Shown: positions 10,101 to 17,947 of the stretch, piece by piece
How positions within the stretch are numbered: the stretch's first letter is position 1
Layout of the letters: each line of letters opens with the position of its first letter
The notes under the pieces: generated by a model
What the model was told of the DNA's origin: nothing
The model's input: only the letters and a program-made list of their open reading frames with translations
The model's database searches: none
Source: Bacteroidota bacterium
GTDB taxonomy: Bacteria; Bacteroidota; Bacteroidia; Chitinophagales; Saprospiraceae
Assembly: GCA_018222965.1 (NCBI GenBank)
Contig: JAAEZH010000022.1
Span: forward strand, 26,060-90,059
Direction of reading: 5' to 3'
Length of the DNA stretch: 64,000 nt
Translations under genes and position numbers: made by a program

Positions 10101-12642
10101 AGGTACCTGCGGACAGATCCGTGCGGAAAAAGTCAGTACTACCATCCTGCCACAAAATGCTGTAATCGGGTGTGCCACCAGCCGGGATCACCTCCACCTG
10201 ACCGCTTGAAGCTCCCGGGCAATCTGCATCTGCCAAACCATTAAGACTAAGCGTAAGCAGGGCCGGATCGTTTATCTGGAAATTGAGAATCACCGTACAA
10301 GCCGTTGCATCGCCAACCGTAACAGAATAGCTTCCGGCAGCCAAACCGGTTTCGGTAGCCATATCTCCACCGCTGGACCAGGCGAAAGTAACCGGATCAG
10401 AAGCATCCGTTACACTTACTGTAGCGGAGCCATCTGTAGCATTTGCACAGCTTGCATCGCTTGTTTCAATAGTAGCTCCTAAAACACAAGCGAAAGGATT
10501 TACGGTAACCGATTCAATGCTGCTGCAGTTGTTGCCATCTGTGACAGTAACGGTATAGGTGCCGGGCTGGAGGTCTTCAATCATAGCTGTATCATCGCCT
10601 GTACTCCAGCTATAATTATAAGGGGTAGTACCACCGGAAGGAGAGGCGGAGGCAGTACCATCGTTTGCCCCGGCCGAAGTCTCGGCAGTTGCGGAGGCAT
10701 TGGCTAAAAGCACCACTGGTTCTGTAATGGTTACCATTAGAAAATCGGTGCACATATTAGCATCTGTAACGGTCACGCCATAGGTTCCCGCCTCCAGATT
10801 TTCAATAGAGGCTCCAGTATCTCCGGTAGACCAGGAGTAGTTGTATGGAGAAGTGCCTCCGGTAGCTTCTACGCTGATGGCTCCGGTAGCATTTCCATTG
10901 CAATCGACATTTGTCTGGTTGGTCACTGCCAAATCCAAAGTAGCTAAGCCACCTACCATAAAGCTTTGTACAGCCGTACAGGAAGAAGCATCTGTAACGG
11001 TCACCGTATAATCTCCCACGCACAAGTTTGTGATATCTTCTATGTTCATCCCGTTTGACCAGGAGTAAGTGTATGGGGTATTTCCTCCGGACACACTCAG
11101 GTCGATTGCTCCATCGCAGGCTCCGCCGCAACTTACGTCTGTAACGACTCCGCTTAGTTGCATACCAGGTGGATCGGTTAAGGTTATGTTTAAAGACGTT
11201 TCGCAATCATTGTCATCTGTAATGGTTACCGTGTAGGAACCGGCTGGCAGGTTTCCTTGGGAGGAGCCCGTTCCACCGTTTGACCATTCATAAGTATATG
11301 GAGAGGTGCCTCCATTTCCTTCAACGGTGGCACTACCCGTTGCGGCTCCATTACAATCCGGATCCTGTGCAGAAACCAGGCTTAAAGTGAGTAAAGGAGG
11401 CTGGGTAATTGTTACACTGAGTTGAGCGGTACAACTGTTGCCATCGGTGACAGTTAAAATGTATGTTCCTGCTATAAGGTTTTGAATACCGGGACCTGTT
11501 CCCCCGTTGGACCAGTTGAAGGAATAAGGAGGGGTTCCTCCTGTGGGGTTGGCAGTTATTGCTCCGGTATTATTTCCAAAGCAATCGACATTGGTTTGAG
11601 AGATCAGGGAGACTATGAGCGGAGTGGGCTGGGTAATATTTACACTTGTGGTGGTTTCGCAATCATTGGCGTCTGTTGCTGTTACCGTGTACATACCTGC
11701 AGCCAGGTTGTTTACAAAAGGTCCGGTAGCGCCGTTTGACCATTCATAAGTGTATGGTGAAGTACCGCCTGATGCACTGGCGATTGCTTGTCCGGTAGAT
11801 TCTCCAAAACAACTAACATTGGTTTGGGAAGCGATTTGCACGGAATAAAAGGGCGGCTGACCGATCACCACATTCGCAGTAGCGGTTTGCCCGACTGCAT
11901 CGCTGGCTGTAACGGAGTAGAATCCGGCAGCCAGATTTATAGCCGTTGGATTGGTCTGGCCATTCGACCAGAGATAGTTTATGGGAGGTGTTCCTCCGGT
12001 AGCTGTTGCCGTGGCACTGCCGTCGATTCCACCAAAGCAACTCACATCGGTAGAGCTGGTAATAGAAACTGCGACAGGCGGCCCACCGGATGTAAGGTTT
12101 GTATTAAAAGTATTCAGGATTGTCCGGTCGCCGCTGCTGGAGCCGTTATTGTTGGCCAGAAGGGAGGAGGCATACATGGTGATGTCGCCGTTTCCAGGCG
12201 CAGCGGCCGGGGAAGTCCATTCGAAGGTCCAGGAAACCATATTTGCGGCAATGGCTTTATCGCCTCTGTGTTCTACATATTCCCTTCCGCTACCAGCGGT
12301 ATTTGTGCCAACGTCTGCTGAAATATCCTGCATATCGCCGGCATTTTGGTTATTGGTATTCAGCGATACCATTTGAAAACCGGAAGTATTGGCTGAGCCT
12401 GCAGTGACCGAAGAAGTAAGCGTCAGGGTATAGGTCGTATTTGGCATGACCGTTGCCGGCAGGCCGCTGAGTGAAATTTCACCATCCAGGCTTGGTGGTG
12501 GCGAGGAATGACAACCGGCACAGGTACCTTCACCGGGCGCTCCGGTATTTCCGTTGTTTGGATTGGAAGAGTTGGCAAGCATAATGAGGGCCAGTGCAAA
12601 AATGCCAAAGACCCTGAATACGATGGGTATTCGTTTTTTCAT
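7180..12642 (-). CDS. 1,820-aa secreted SprB-repeat protein, T9SS cargo
   Basis: Exported surface protein. The signal peptide (residues 1-25) is followed by a Reelin-like choice-of-anchor V domain (about 30-195) that opens with a heme-type CxxCH motif, TCAGCH. Then come about 18 SprB repeats (about 195-1700) of the form CxGxxxGxA-GGTPPYxYxWSNG-LxAGxYxVTVTD. Two HYR-like domains interrupt them near residues 1430-1590. The last ~80 residues (RVYPNPADQ...GLYLLQIV) are a type A T9SS sorting domain. SprB repeats are named after the Flavobacterium johnsoniae gliding adhesin; that this protein is an adhesin is inference, since that SprB uses a different sorting domain. The frame is intact through all repeats. 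Confidence 0.92.
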   Translation of the reverse strand: MKKRIPIVFRVFGIFALALIMLANSSNPNNGNTGAPGEGTCAGCHSSPPPSLDGEISLSGLPATVMPNTTYTLTLTSSVTAGSANTSGFQMVSLNTNNQNAGDMQDISADVGTNTAGSGREYVEHRGDKAIAANMVSWTFEWTSPAAAPGNGDITMYASSLLANNNGSSSGDRTILNTFNTNLTSGGPPVAVSITSSTDVSCFGGIDGSATATATGGTPPINYLWSNGQTNPTAINLAAGFYSVTASDAVGQTATANVVIGQPPFYSVQIASQTNVSCFGESTGQAIASASGGTSPYTYEWSNGATGPFVNNLAAGMYTVTATDANDCETTTSVNITQPTPLIVSLISQTNVDCFGNNTGAITANPTGGTPPYSFNWSNGGTGPGIQNLIAGTYILTVTDGNSCTAQLSVTITQPPLLTLSLVSAQDPDCNGAATGSATVEGNGGTSPYTYEWSNGGTGSSQGNLPAGSYTVTITDDNDCETSLNITLTDPPGMQLSGVVTDVSCGGACDGAIDLSVSGGNTPYTYSWSNGMNIEDITNLCVGDYTVTVTDASSCTAVQSFMVGGLATLDLAVTNQTNVDCNGNATGAISVEATGGTSPYNYSWSTGDTGASIENLEAGTYGVTVTDANMCTDFLMVTITEPVVLLANASATAETSAGANDGTASASPSGGTTPYNYSWSTGDDTAMIEDLQPGTYTVTVTDGNNCSSIESVTVNPFACVLGATIETSDASCANATDGSATVSVTDASDPVTFAWSSGGDMATETGLAAGSYSVTVGDATACTVILNFQINDPALLTLSLNGLADADCPGASSGQVEVIPAGGTPDYSILWQDGSTDFFRTDLSAGTYMPEVTDANGCTQTISITISEPAPIAANFTSTDESAYESADGTATAGPTGGTSPYSYVWSTGATGDMISDLEPGVYSLTITDAANCQLVDSIEIFAFPCSLSADVSGLSPACNGAADGTATATAIDGDAPFTFEWSNGMNTQNICELPGGTYVVTITDANGCPAVDSIILEEPELLVIELVNMMEPTCNGDTDGQIEVAASGGTPPVSFAWTDEQNNTFSGPLQDMLAAGTYEITATDANGCVAELILNLEQPDLLEVSITTTDETSNNANDGTATANPVGGTGPYTYAWSNGGDTQTIENLPPGTYSATITDANGCMAEDVSSINPFGCSLSVNLSAQQISCNGAADGSISAAISDENDPPGVESIDWSNGAEGVTSINNLPPGNYSVTVVNLSGCSVVESVVISQPPVLSALLEDTNDAFCFGADDGSVILSANGGTPPYTYMLEGQEVVFGMGQNAGFAGLVAGDYTAELTDANGCVSAVDFSIGQPSNLSLAAGQITGVDCPGDMTGMAELLASGGTPPYDFFWPGGLMGPVQSDLTEGIYDVLVMDANGCEGTITIEIPVLDMEPPTMAVQEVDLFLDESGIATLNPEDVDAGTDDNCGIASLSLDINTFDCSMLDQSPITVELTALDISGNSAQATTLINVLDTISPELDLPADIILLNCDGFYEYEVSATDNCGIDELVLIEGLPSGSNFPIGTTTVSWQATDSPAGNTTTGSFTVTVENPVVALDPIVTPTCPGEANGSAQALVSGGQPPYAFQWSDNMSQTTETATDLEPGTYEVLITDSNGCEAMATAEVTAYPEIEVSVTDVVNETNGAGNGAISISIDAGDGPFDLEWYMDGDLFSDQEMLVDLSAGTYELIVTDVHGCSYLSDPILIENITGTMDPKLDQNIRVYPNPADQVLEVRIEGEVLRDLTFVLYDATGRKYRVAERQLAEDRFVLPVDNLANGLYLLQIVQEDRFTTRRIIIQH

Positions 12643-12881
12643 AGATGGATTGTGTGTAAGTACTTATTGAAAAAGATTTCCTGGGTCCTGACACTTAATG
12701 TAACAACATTATTAAATACCATAACCAATTTTCATTGCTTTACATCATATACGACCGAATAGGGGCCTTTTGGATTTACGACACGTCCTCCTTCAACAAC
12801 ATAATTACATTGAATTCAGACTTGCACAACTCAAACCAAATAAGATTTGGAAGCACCAATAGACGGGGACAAAAATTAATG
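12643..12881. other. Intergenic region between divergent genes
   Basis: About 240 bases between the SprB-repeat gene start and the helicase promoter. It should contain the promoter of the leftward giant gene, but I find no clear TAnnTTTG element on the minus strand. No small gene or RNA is recognisable here. Confidence 0.4.
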
Positions 12882-12889
12882 TACCTTTG
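12882..12889 (+). promoter_or_regulatory. Bacteroidota -7 promoter element for the helicase
   Basis: TACCTTTG matches the Bacteroidota primary sigma -7 consensus TAnnTTTG exactly. No TTTG lies at the usual distance upstream; the nearest (12846-12849) is too far. Transcription would start near 12896, leaving a leader of about 140 nt before the helicase ATG at 13035. Confidence 0.6.
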
Positions 12890-12895
12890 TGCCGA

Positions 12896-13034
12896 TTTTA
12901 AATGTATCCGGTGAAAATGCACCGGTATTGGTTATTCGAAAGGGTTCGGATAGCCCCAACGGCGAAGCTCTTGGTCGAATCTTCATTTTTGAGGGAAGAA
13001 CAAGCAAAAGGGAGATTCGCACCAAACATAACAG
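12896..13034 (+). ncRNA. Structured 5' leader of the DEAD-box helicase, candidate RNA switch
   Basis: Hairpin A is perfect: CCGGTG (12908-12913) with CACCGG (12920-12925). TCGAAT (12975-12980) can pair with ATTCGA (12934-12939), enclosing CCAA/TTGG (12956-12959 with 12971-12974). The same strand, as CGAATCT (12976-12982), can instead pair with AGATTCG (13013-13019), which overlaps a purine-rich GGGAG (13010-13014) upstream of the start codon. The two pairings exclude each other, as in cold-responsive or ligand-responsive leaders. An alternative reading is a 49-codon frame from ATG 12902 to TGA 13051 that overlaps the helicase start. Confidence 0.45.
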
Positions 13035-14699
13035 ATGAGTACTTTTTCTGAGCTGGGCCTTTCCCAGCCATTGGTGGACATTCTTAACAGTATGGAATTC
13101 CACACCCCCACTCCTATTCAAGCACACACCATTCCTGCGTTGTTAAGTAAGCCTACTGACCTGGTCGGCCTGGCTAATACAGGTACCGGCAAAACAGCTG
13201 CTTTTGGCCTTCCGCTTGTTGAACTGATCAACGAACAGGAAAACTACCCGCAAGGGCTGGTGCTTGCTCCAACCCGGGAGCTCTGCTTGCAGATCTGCCG
13301 GGAAATGAAAAACTTCTCCAAACACCTCAAGGCACTTAAAGTGCAGGCTGTTTATGGAGGTGCCGACATTATCAGCCAGATCAAAGGGCTGAAACGCGGT
13401 GCTCAGCTTGTCGTAGCGACACCGGGCCGTTTGCGGGATCTCATTCGCCGAAAGGCCATAAAACTGGATGGCATTCGCTATGTGGTTCTGGACGAAGCGG
13501 ATGAAATGCTCAACATGGGCTTTAAAGAAGAACTTGACGATATCCTTCAGCATTTGCCGGCCCAAAGAAATATCTGGCTTTTTTCGGCGACCATGCCCAA
13601 AGAGGTGCAGCGGATTTCCAGAGAGTACATGAGTAATCCGGAAGAGGTAAAGCTTCAGGAAGAGCAGAAGATCAATGTAAATATCAGTCACCAGTATGTG
13701 GTCACCAAGCCCCGGGAACGCTATGACGTTTTGCGTCGCTTTCTGGATCTTTCGCCGGGTTTGTATGGCATTGTATTTACACGCACGCGGCAGGATGCCC
13801 GCACAGTGGCCGACCACATGATACGCGACGGATATAAAGCCGATGCTATTCATGGAGACCTCAGCCAGTCGCAACGGGATCGGGTGATGGATAAATTTCG
13901 AAACAAGCAGGTAAACATGCTGGTTGCTACCGATGTGGCTGCCCGCGGACTGGATGTTCCGGGGATCACCCATGTGTTTCATTTCAACATTCCGGATGAT
14001 CGCTCCTTTTATACGCACCGTGCCGGACGTACGGGACGGGCTGGCGAGAAAGGACTTTCCCTGATCCTGGCGCACCCAAAAGACCGACACATCCTGAAGC
14101 AGTTGGAACGCAACCTCGAATTAAAATTTGAAGTAGCTCATATTCCTACCGGTGAGGAAATTCTGGAAGAGCGATTGGTTCGTCAATTCCAGAAATTGGG
14201 AGAAGCAAAGGTTAATCCGGCTGTTGAGCCTTATCTGCCCGAGTTGGAACTAGCCCTGGAGGGACTTAGCCGGGAAGAACTCATTGCCAAACTGGCCAGT
14301 ATTTCCATGAAGCAGTTGTTTCATAATTACGGCCAAAGCGCCACTGATTTCAATCAAAAAGAAAACCCGGGCAGACGTCGCGACGATAGTAAAACGATGG
14401 ACCGTCTTTTCATCAATATCGGTCGTCTGGAAGTGGCCGACAAAGGCGAGTTTCTTGCTTTTATCTGTGACCAGACCGGTATTACCGGAGCTTCGGTGGG
14501 ACGCATTGACCTGCAGGATAAGTTTACGCACTTCGATGTCGATAAGAAAGTCACCAGTCAGGTTACTTCCAAGTTGAATCGCCGCAAATTTAAGGGACGT
14601 GAAATGCGCGTAAATGATGCAGACTCAGGTGGTGGAAAACCCAGGGGAAAGAAACCCAAAAAATTCAAGAAGAACTTCAATAAGCGGAGACGCAATTAA
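13035..14699 (+). CDS. DEAD-box ATP-dependent RNA helicase with DbpA-type RNA-binding end
   Basis: Cytoplasmic RNA helicase acting in ribosome assembly or mRNA unwinding, probably more important in the cold. All core motifs are present: Q motif FHTPTPIQ (22-29), Walker A NTGTGKT with K53, PTREL, DEAD at 153-156, SAT, and HRAGRTGR. After the two RecA domains (to about residue 370) and a linker, residues ~450-525 (DRLFINIGRLEVADKGEF) match the DbpA/CsdA RNA-binding domain, which guides binding to structured RNA. The tail is Lys/Arg-rich. Length (554 aa) fits CsdA/DeaD or DbpA relatives, and I cannot choose between them. A structured leader precedes it and a hairpin terminator follows. Confidence 0.93.
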   Translation: MSTFSELGLSQPLVDILNSMEFHTPTPIQAHTIPALLSKPTDLVGLANTGTGKTAAFGLPLVELINEQENYPQGLVLAPTRELCLQICREMKNFSKHLKALKVQAVYGGADIISQIKGLKRGAQLVVATPGRLRDLIRRKAIKLDGIRYVVLDEADEMLNMGFKEELDDILQHLPAQRNIWLFSATMPKEVQRISREYMSNPEEVKLQEEQKINVNISHQYVVTKPRERYDVLRRFLDLSPGLYGIVFTRTRQDARTVADHMIRDGYKADAIHGDLSQSQRDRVMDKFRNKQVNMLVATDVAARGLDVPGITHVFHFNIPDDRSFYTHRAGRTGRAGEKGLSLILAHPKDRHILKQLERNLELKFEVAHIPTGEEILEERLVRQFQKLGEAKVNPAVEPYLPELELALEGLSREELIAKLASISMKQLFHNYGQSATDFNQKENPGRRRDDSKTMDRLFINIGRLEVADKGEFLAFICDQTGITGASVGRIDLQDKFTHFDVDKKVTSQVTSKLNRRKFKGREMRVNDADSGGGKPRGKKPKKFKKNFNKRRRN

Positions 14700-14720
14700 G
14701 AATTTGTTCGGTAAAAAACA

Positions 14721-14752
14721 AAACAGGGTAACCAATACGGTACCCTGTTTTT
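14721..14752 (+). terminator. Terminator of the helicase gene
   Basis: AAACAGGGTA (14721-14730) pairs with TACCCTGTTT (14741-14750) around a 10-nt loop and is followed by further T residues. It lies 21 bases past the helicase stop. Confidence 0.8.
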
Positions 14753-15024
14753 AGTTTGGGATTCTCATAACGGTTGGATTCGAAGAACGACTTCCAACAG
14801 AAAAATCGACTTGGGATGGCCCGCCATTCGATGTACAGACATCGAAAATAGTCATAGGACTCATCTATTGAATCGATATTGTTCAGGGAAGACGGAAAGG
14901 AAGTTGACCGAGGGATGAAATAATAATCGGTAGTGGTCAGCTATAGACAACCCAAATTTCCTGGGTTGCCAGATACCGTCATTGTGTTGTCTCAAATATA
15001 TCTATAATTTTCAATATCGGCAAA
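14753..15024. other. Intergenic region between convergent genes
   Basis: About 270 bases without a recognisable gene. One small hairpin, CAACCCA (14948-14954) with TGGGTTG (14962-14968), lies 57 bases past the end of the minus-strand oxygenase gene. It lacks a U run, so it is at best a weak terminator. Confidence 0.4.
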
Positions 15025-16152
15025 TTACATGTTCCAACGCCGGGTCATTTGACCAGAAACAGCAAAGGATCGCTTTTCAAATTTATCGAAATACCCGACC
15101 ATGGCTTTAACGGTTTGTCGGCCCAATTCTTCGATCAGTAAATCCATCGGACCCTCAAATTTATCCTCCAGCCGCTCTCCCAACTGCAACAAAGAACTCA
15201 AAAATGCCGGAAGCCAGATACCGAGGCATCCCGCAGGAGGCTGGATGTCCAGCATTTGTGCGCGCTCCTGACCGATAAGTTCGCTAATCAAGAATGGAGG
15301 TACGGGTTTAAGTCGGCCTTTGAGGGTATGATCGGCAAAATTCAGCAGGGCTTTTGTGAGTAGTTTTCCCGGTTCCGAAGGAGCTGCCTGACGGTCCAGA
15401 ATTTGCTCGAGCAGTTTCCGGCCGGAAGCCAAATCATCCGGGATCATTTCGGGCGAGCAACCCAACAACAATCCGATATTTTTCCAGCAGTGGTAAAAGG
15501 CTTCTTCCCGGTCAGGTGCAACAGCTACTCCAAATTGCCTCAAGGCATCGACCATGGAAACGCTGAAAGTCATCAGGGTAACAGCCAAATCCTCCTGGTT
15601 TACCGGCACACCCAGTGCCTCTCCATCCCAGTTTTGCCGCCCCGTAAATCGGCGAATCGACGCATGAATCAGCCGCACTTTCTGAATGGCCTGAATGCCT
15701 TGTCCGCCGGGCTGCAAACCTCCTTTCTGCATCACTTCCATCAAAAACTGACCGGTTTCGGCGATTCGCCGGGCAAAAATTTCCATATCGTCCCCCTGGC
15801 GAGACAGCCGTCCTGTACGTGTGAGTACTTCCGCTCCGTTTGCACAGCAATAGAGTTGCGGAAGGGATTTGTAATAGAGGAAAACCAAAAACTTCGGACC
15901 ATGATCCAGAAATAAATCCTGCGCCACCCGAATTTTCTGCCAATCAGCCTCTGCAGGCAATTGACGGGTAGTTTCAAAAAAGTCCTGCATGGAAGGTGGA
16001 AAAGAAGCCTCCGGCATTTCAATCTCTCCTATTAGCTGATTAAATAGGGCTTTCGCCGAATCGGCCCCTTCGGTTTCCAACAGGCGATCGATGGCTTCGT
16101 CGGCCAGGGGATCTCCTTGTTGCCGTTGAGCGTCGAGAAATGCATCTGTCAT
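15025..16152 (-). CDS. MpaB-like oxygenase (DUF2236, latex-clearing-protein relative)
   Basis: Related to MpaB and rubber oxygenase Lcp, heme-b enzymes that cleave hydrophobic substrates. Seen: a helical protein with FLDHGPKFLVFLYYKSLP, RRIAETGQFLMEVM, KVRLIHASIRRF and NQEDLAVTLMTFS, which follow the family order and include its typical His/Arg positions. The frame stays open to 16266, but the first 38 residues are encoded by AT-rich sequence that looks like intergenic DNA. ATG 16152 gives 375 aa, the usual family length, and leaves a 127-bp divergent promoter region. There is no signal peptide. It is divergent from the DUF1990-YndJ pair. The substrate is unknown. Confidence 0.8.
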   Translation of the reverse strand: MTDAFLDAQRQQGDPLADEAIDRLLETEGADSAKALFNQLIGEIEMPEASFPPSMQDFFETTRQLPAEADWQKIRVAQDLFLDHGPKFLVFLYYKSLPQLYCCANGAEVLTRTGRLSRQGDDMEIFARRIAETGQFLMEVMQKGGLQPGGQGIQAIQKVRLIHASIRRFTGRQNWDGEALGVPVNQEDLAVTLMTFSVSMVDALRQFGVAVAPDREEAFYHCWKNIGLLLGCSPEMIPDDLASGRKLLEQILDRQAAPSEPGKLLTKALLNFADHTLKGRLKPVPPFLISELIGQERAQMLDIQPPAGCLGIWLPAFLSSLLQLGERLEDKFEGPMDLLIEELGRQTVKAMVGYFDKFEKRSFAVSGQMTRRWNM

Positions 16153-16244
16153 TAGTATCCGGTTTGATGGATAAATTACTGAAGTTGTATCAAAACTCCC
16201 CACTCCACCAATAAAAGATTCCCAATTCAAACTTTCATTATTTA

Positions 16245-16275
16245 TTGAAAGTATTGAAAAATACACCTATCTTTA
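16245..16275 (+). promoter_or_regulatory. Probable promoter of the DUF1990-YndJ operon
   Basis: TTG (16245-16247), 20 bases, then TATCTTTA (16268-16275), one change from TAnnTTTG. The ATG at 16280 is only 4 bases further, so the transcript would be leaderless or nearly so. Confidence 0.4.
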
Positions 16276-16279
16276 TTCC

Positions 16280-16837
16280 ATGAGTAACAGGGATTGTCCG
16301 GATAAATTATTTGCCTTTCGGCGAAAGCTAAAAGATCAGCCTCTATCCTATCGGGAGCGGGGGGCGAGTCTGGACGGGATTCCGGCCGGCTACGACTTTG
16401 ACGACAACAGGGTATTGCTGGGGCAGGGAGAAGCTATTTTTGATCGTGCAAAAAACGCTCTGGATGCCTGGCAAATGTTTCCGGAATCCTGGTCGGAAGT
16501 TTGTTATCCGCACCCAAAACCGGAACCCGGGCGGGAGGTTGGAGTGCGTTTCCGGATACATGGCATTTGGATGTATTGCGGGGCTCGGATTATTTATACC
16601 ATCCGCGAAGAAGAACGCTATGGGTTTGCCTACGGCACCTTGCAGACTCATCCGGAAAAGGGAGAAGAATTGTTTCTCCTGGAAACGACAACGGATAAAA
16701 AAGTCTATTTTAGAATTCGGGCATTTTCCCGTCCCAACTATTGGTTTGTGCGGCTGGGGTATTGGTATGCGCGCTATCAGCAGCGCAGATTTGTAAAAAC
16801 TGCCTTTCGGCAAATGCAGGCATTATGTCAATCATAG
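16280..16837 (+). CDS. DUF1990 family protein
   Basis: 185 aa, of the length expected for DUF1990. Matching features are the start of the fold (SYRERGASLDG, G-YDFDDNRVLLG), the helix ending in LDAWQMFP, and the conserved core FAYGTLQTHPEKGEELF followed by VYFRIRAFSRP near residue 145. The biochemical role of DUF1990 is not known. It overlaps the following yndJ-like gene by 13 bases, so the two are cotranscribed and translationally linked. No signal peptide. An alternative role beyond the family name cannot be supported. Confidence 0.85.
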   Translation: MSNRDCPDKLFAFRRKLKDQPLSYRERGASLDGIPAGYDFDDNRVLLGQGEAIFDRAKNALDAWQMFPESWSEVCYPHPKPEPGREVGVRFRIHGIWMYCGARIIYTIREEERYGFAYGTLQTHPEKGEELFLLETTTDKKVYFRIRAFSRPNYWFVRLGYWYARYQQRRFVKTAFRQMQALCQS

Positions 16838-17685
16838 GAACACGCCCGGACAAGGGGCTCGTCATTTGGGGATTATTTGTTCCCCTGCGCCTCTTTTTGG
16901 GGCCGGCCTTTTTGTTGTGGCCCGGCCTCCTTTTGTCCTTTGCGCTGATTTTTCTGGTCCCCTATACGCTGCAAAAACAGCAACTTATACCCACAAAGTT
17001 GTATGGTATCGCCCTGGCACTGGGCGTTTTGGCCAGTTTTTCTTTACTACTTCCTCCTATCCCTTTGGCCGGCACCCTGACCTTGCCCTGGTTTCTTTTT
17101 TCGATCTGGCTGTTTTTCTTCCGCTTTCGCGAAAGTGGAACCCTGCTCCGTTTGTCGCAACTGTCCTTATTGTATCTGATCGTCGGTACTTTCTGGTTGC
17201 TGTCAAATCGATTTGACCTGACCATTTTTGGTTTTGACTCAGTCATCTCTTTTCTCACGGCCGCCCATTTTCACTATGCCGGATTTCTGCTCACCATTCT
17301 GGCCAGTATGTTGTTGGCAGAAAATCGATCAGAAGGTGATCGTTTTTTAATTTTTGGATTGATTGCAGCAGCACCCCTTACCGCGGCGGGTATTACCCTG
17401 AGCAGATATGGATTATTGCCGGAAGTTGAAGCAGTGGCTGCCTGCCTAATGGCAGCTACCGGAAGCTGGGTGGCCATCCGGTATCTCCAGACCGATTGGC
17501 CATTGATTGGAAAGATGGGTGCCCTGCTGTTACTGGCAGGGATGGTTCTGGCTCTCGGATACGGCATTCGCATCTGGTATCCCATAAAAATTCTGAACAT
17601 CCCCTGGATGTATAAGGTGCATGGTAGCTTAAATACGGTGGGTTTGGGTTTGATGGTTTTACTTGCAAAAGGCAAAAGTAACTGA
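16825..17685 (+). CDS. YndJ-like integral membrane protein
   Basis: 286 aa from the ATG at 16825, with about nine hydrophobic segments and short loops. The motif SFLTAAHFHYAGFLLT (about residues 145-160) is the signature of the YndJ family, and the closing WMYKVHGSLNTVGLG also fits. In Bacillus the family is uncharacterised, so only membrane location can be claimed. An upstream in-frame start at 16741 would overlap DUF1990 by 97 bases and adds a Cys/Ala-rich sequence with no family support. It ends 24 bases before a very strong palindrome that may terminate the transcript. Confidence 0.82.
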   Translation: MSIIGTRPDKGLVIWGLFVPLRLFLGPAFLLWPGLLLSFALIFLVPYTLQKQQLIPTKLYGIALALGVLASFSLLLPPIPLAGTLTLPWFLFSIWLFFFRFRESGTLLRLSQLSLLYLIVGTFWLLSNRFDLTIFGFDSVISFLTAAHFHYAGFLLTILASMLLAENRSEGDRFLIFGLIAAAPLTAAGITLSRYGLLPEVEAVAACLMAATGSWVAIRYLQTDWPLIGKMGALLLLAGMVLALGYGIRIWYPIKILNIPWMYKVHGSLNTVGLGLMVLLAKGKSN

Positions 17686-17709
17686 TAATCAGAGCTTTAT
17701 CGTTTTGGA

Positions 17710-17766
17710 CCTGTCAGGTCGGCAACCTGACGGGTCGGCGACCTGTCAGGTTGCCGACCTGACAGG
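17710..17766. repeat. 57-nt near-perfect palindrome (27-bp stem, 3-nt loop)
   Basis: Two perfect 22-nt arms (17710-17731 and 17745-17766) are separated by 13 nt that continue the pairing for 5 bp (one G-T) around a GGC loop. The unit CCTGTCAGGT and its complement appear several times inside it (GACCTGTCAGGTTGCCGACC). It lies 24 bases past the yndJ-like stop. It may act as a terminator, but the length and inner repetition look like a dispersed intergenic palindrome of the REP type. Confidence 0.75.
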
Positions 17767-17883
17767 TTGAAATCAGGACTCCCGTTCAAAACAACCGCAA
17801 TTACTTAGTGTATTAGTTACATTAATTTTATGTTTTGTTGAACTATTTTGCCCGCTCTGACCTTTCTTCTTATATATGTCGAC

Positions 17884-17911
17884 CCTGAAAAAGGATAGTC
17901 CTGTTTTCAGG
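17884..17911 (+). promoter_or_regulatory. Hairpin in the leader of the Rof-like gene
   Basis: CCTGAAAA-AGGA pairs with TCCT-(G)-TTTTCAGG around a TAG loop, 12 bp with one bulged G. It ends 36 bases before the Rof-like ATG. As Rof acts on Rho, a leader structure that affects Rho access or termination is possible; this is inference. Confidence 0.4.
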
Positions 17912-17947
17912 TTTGGCATTAACCCCTGAACTGTAAAATTGATCCCA

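Noticed and set aside
7180..12642. Regularly spaced similar DNA segments, CRISPR-like or satellite-like
   Set aside because: The spacing (about 230-250 bases) and variation are those of in-frame SprB protein repeats with an intact reading frame.
13143..14090. 315-codon minus-strand frame opposite the helicase
   Set aside because: It lies wholly within the well-supported DEAD-box gene, has no protein family character, and arises from codon bias of the sense gene.
16152..16266. 38-residue N-terminal extension of the MpaB-like gene
   Set aside because: The extension is AT-rich, overlaps the promoter side of the divergent DUF1990 gene, and has no counterpart in the family.
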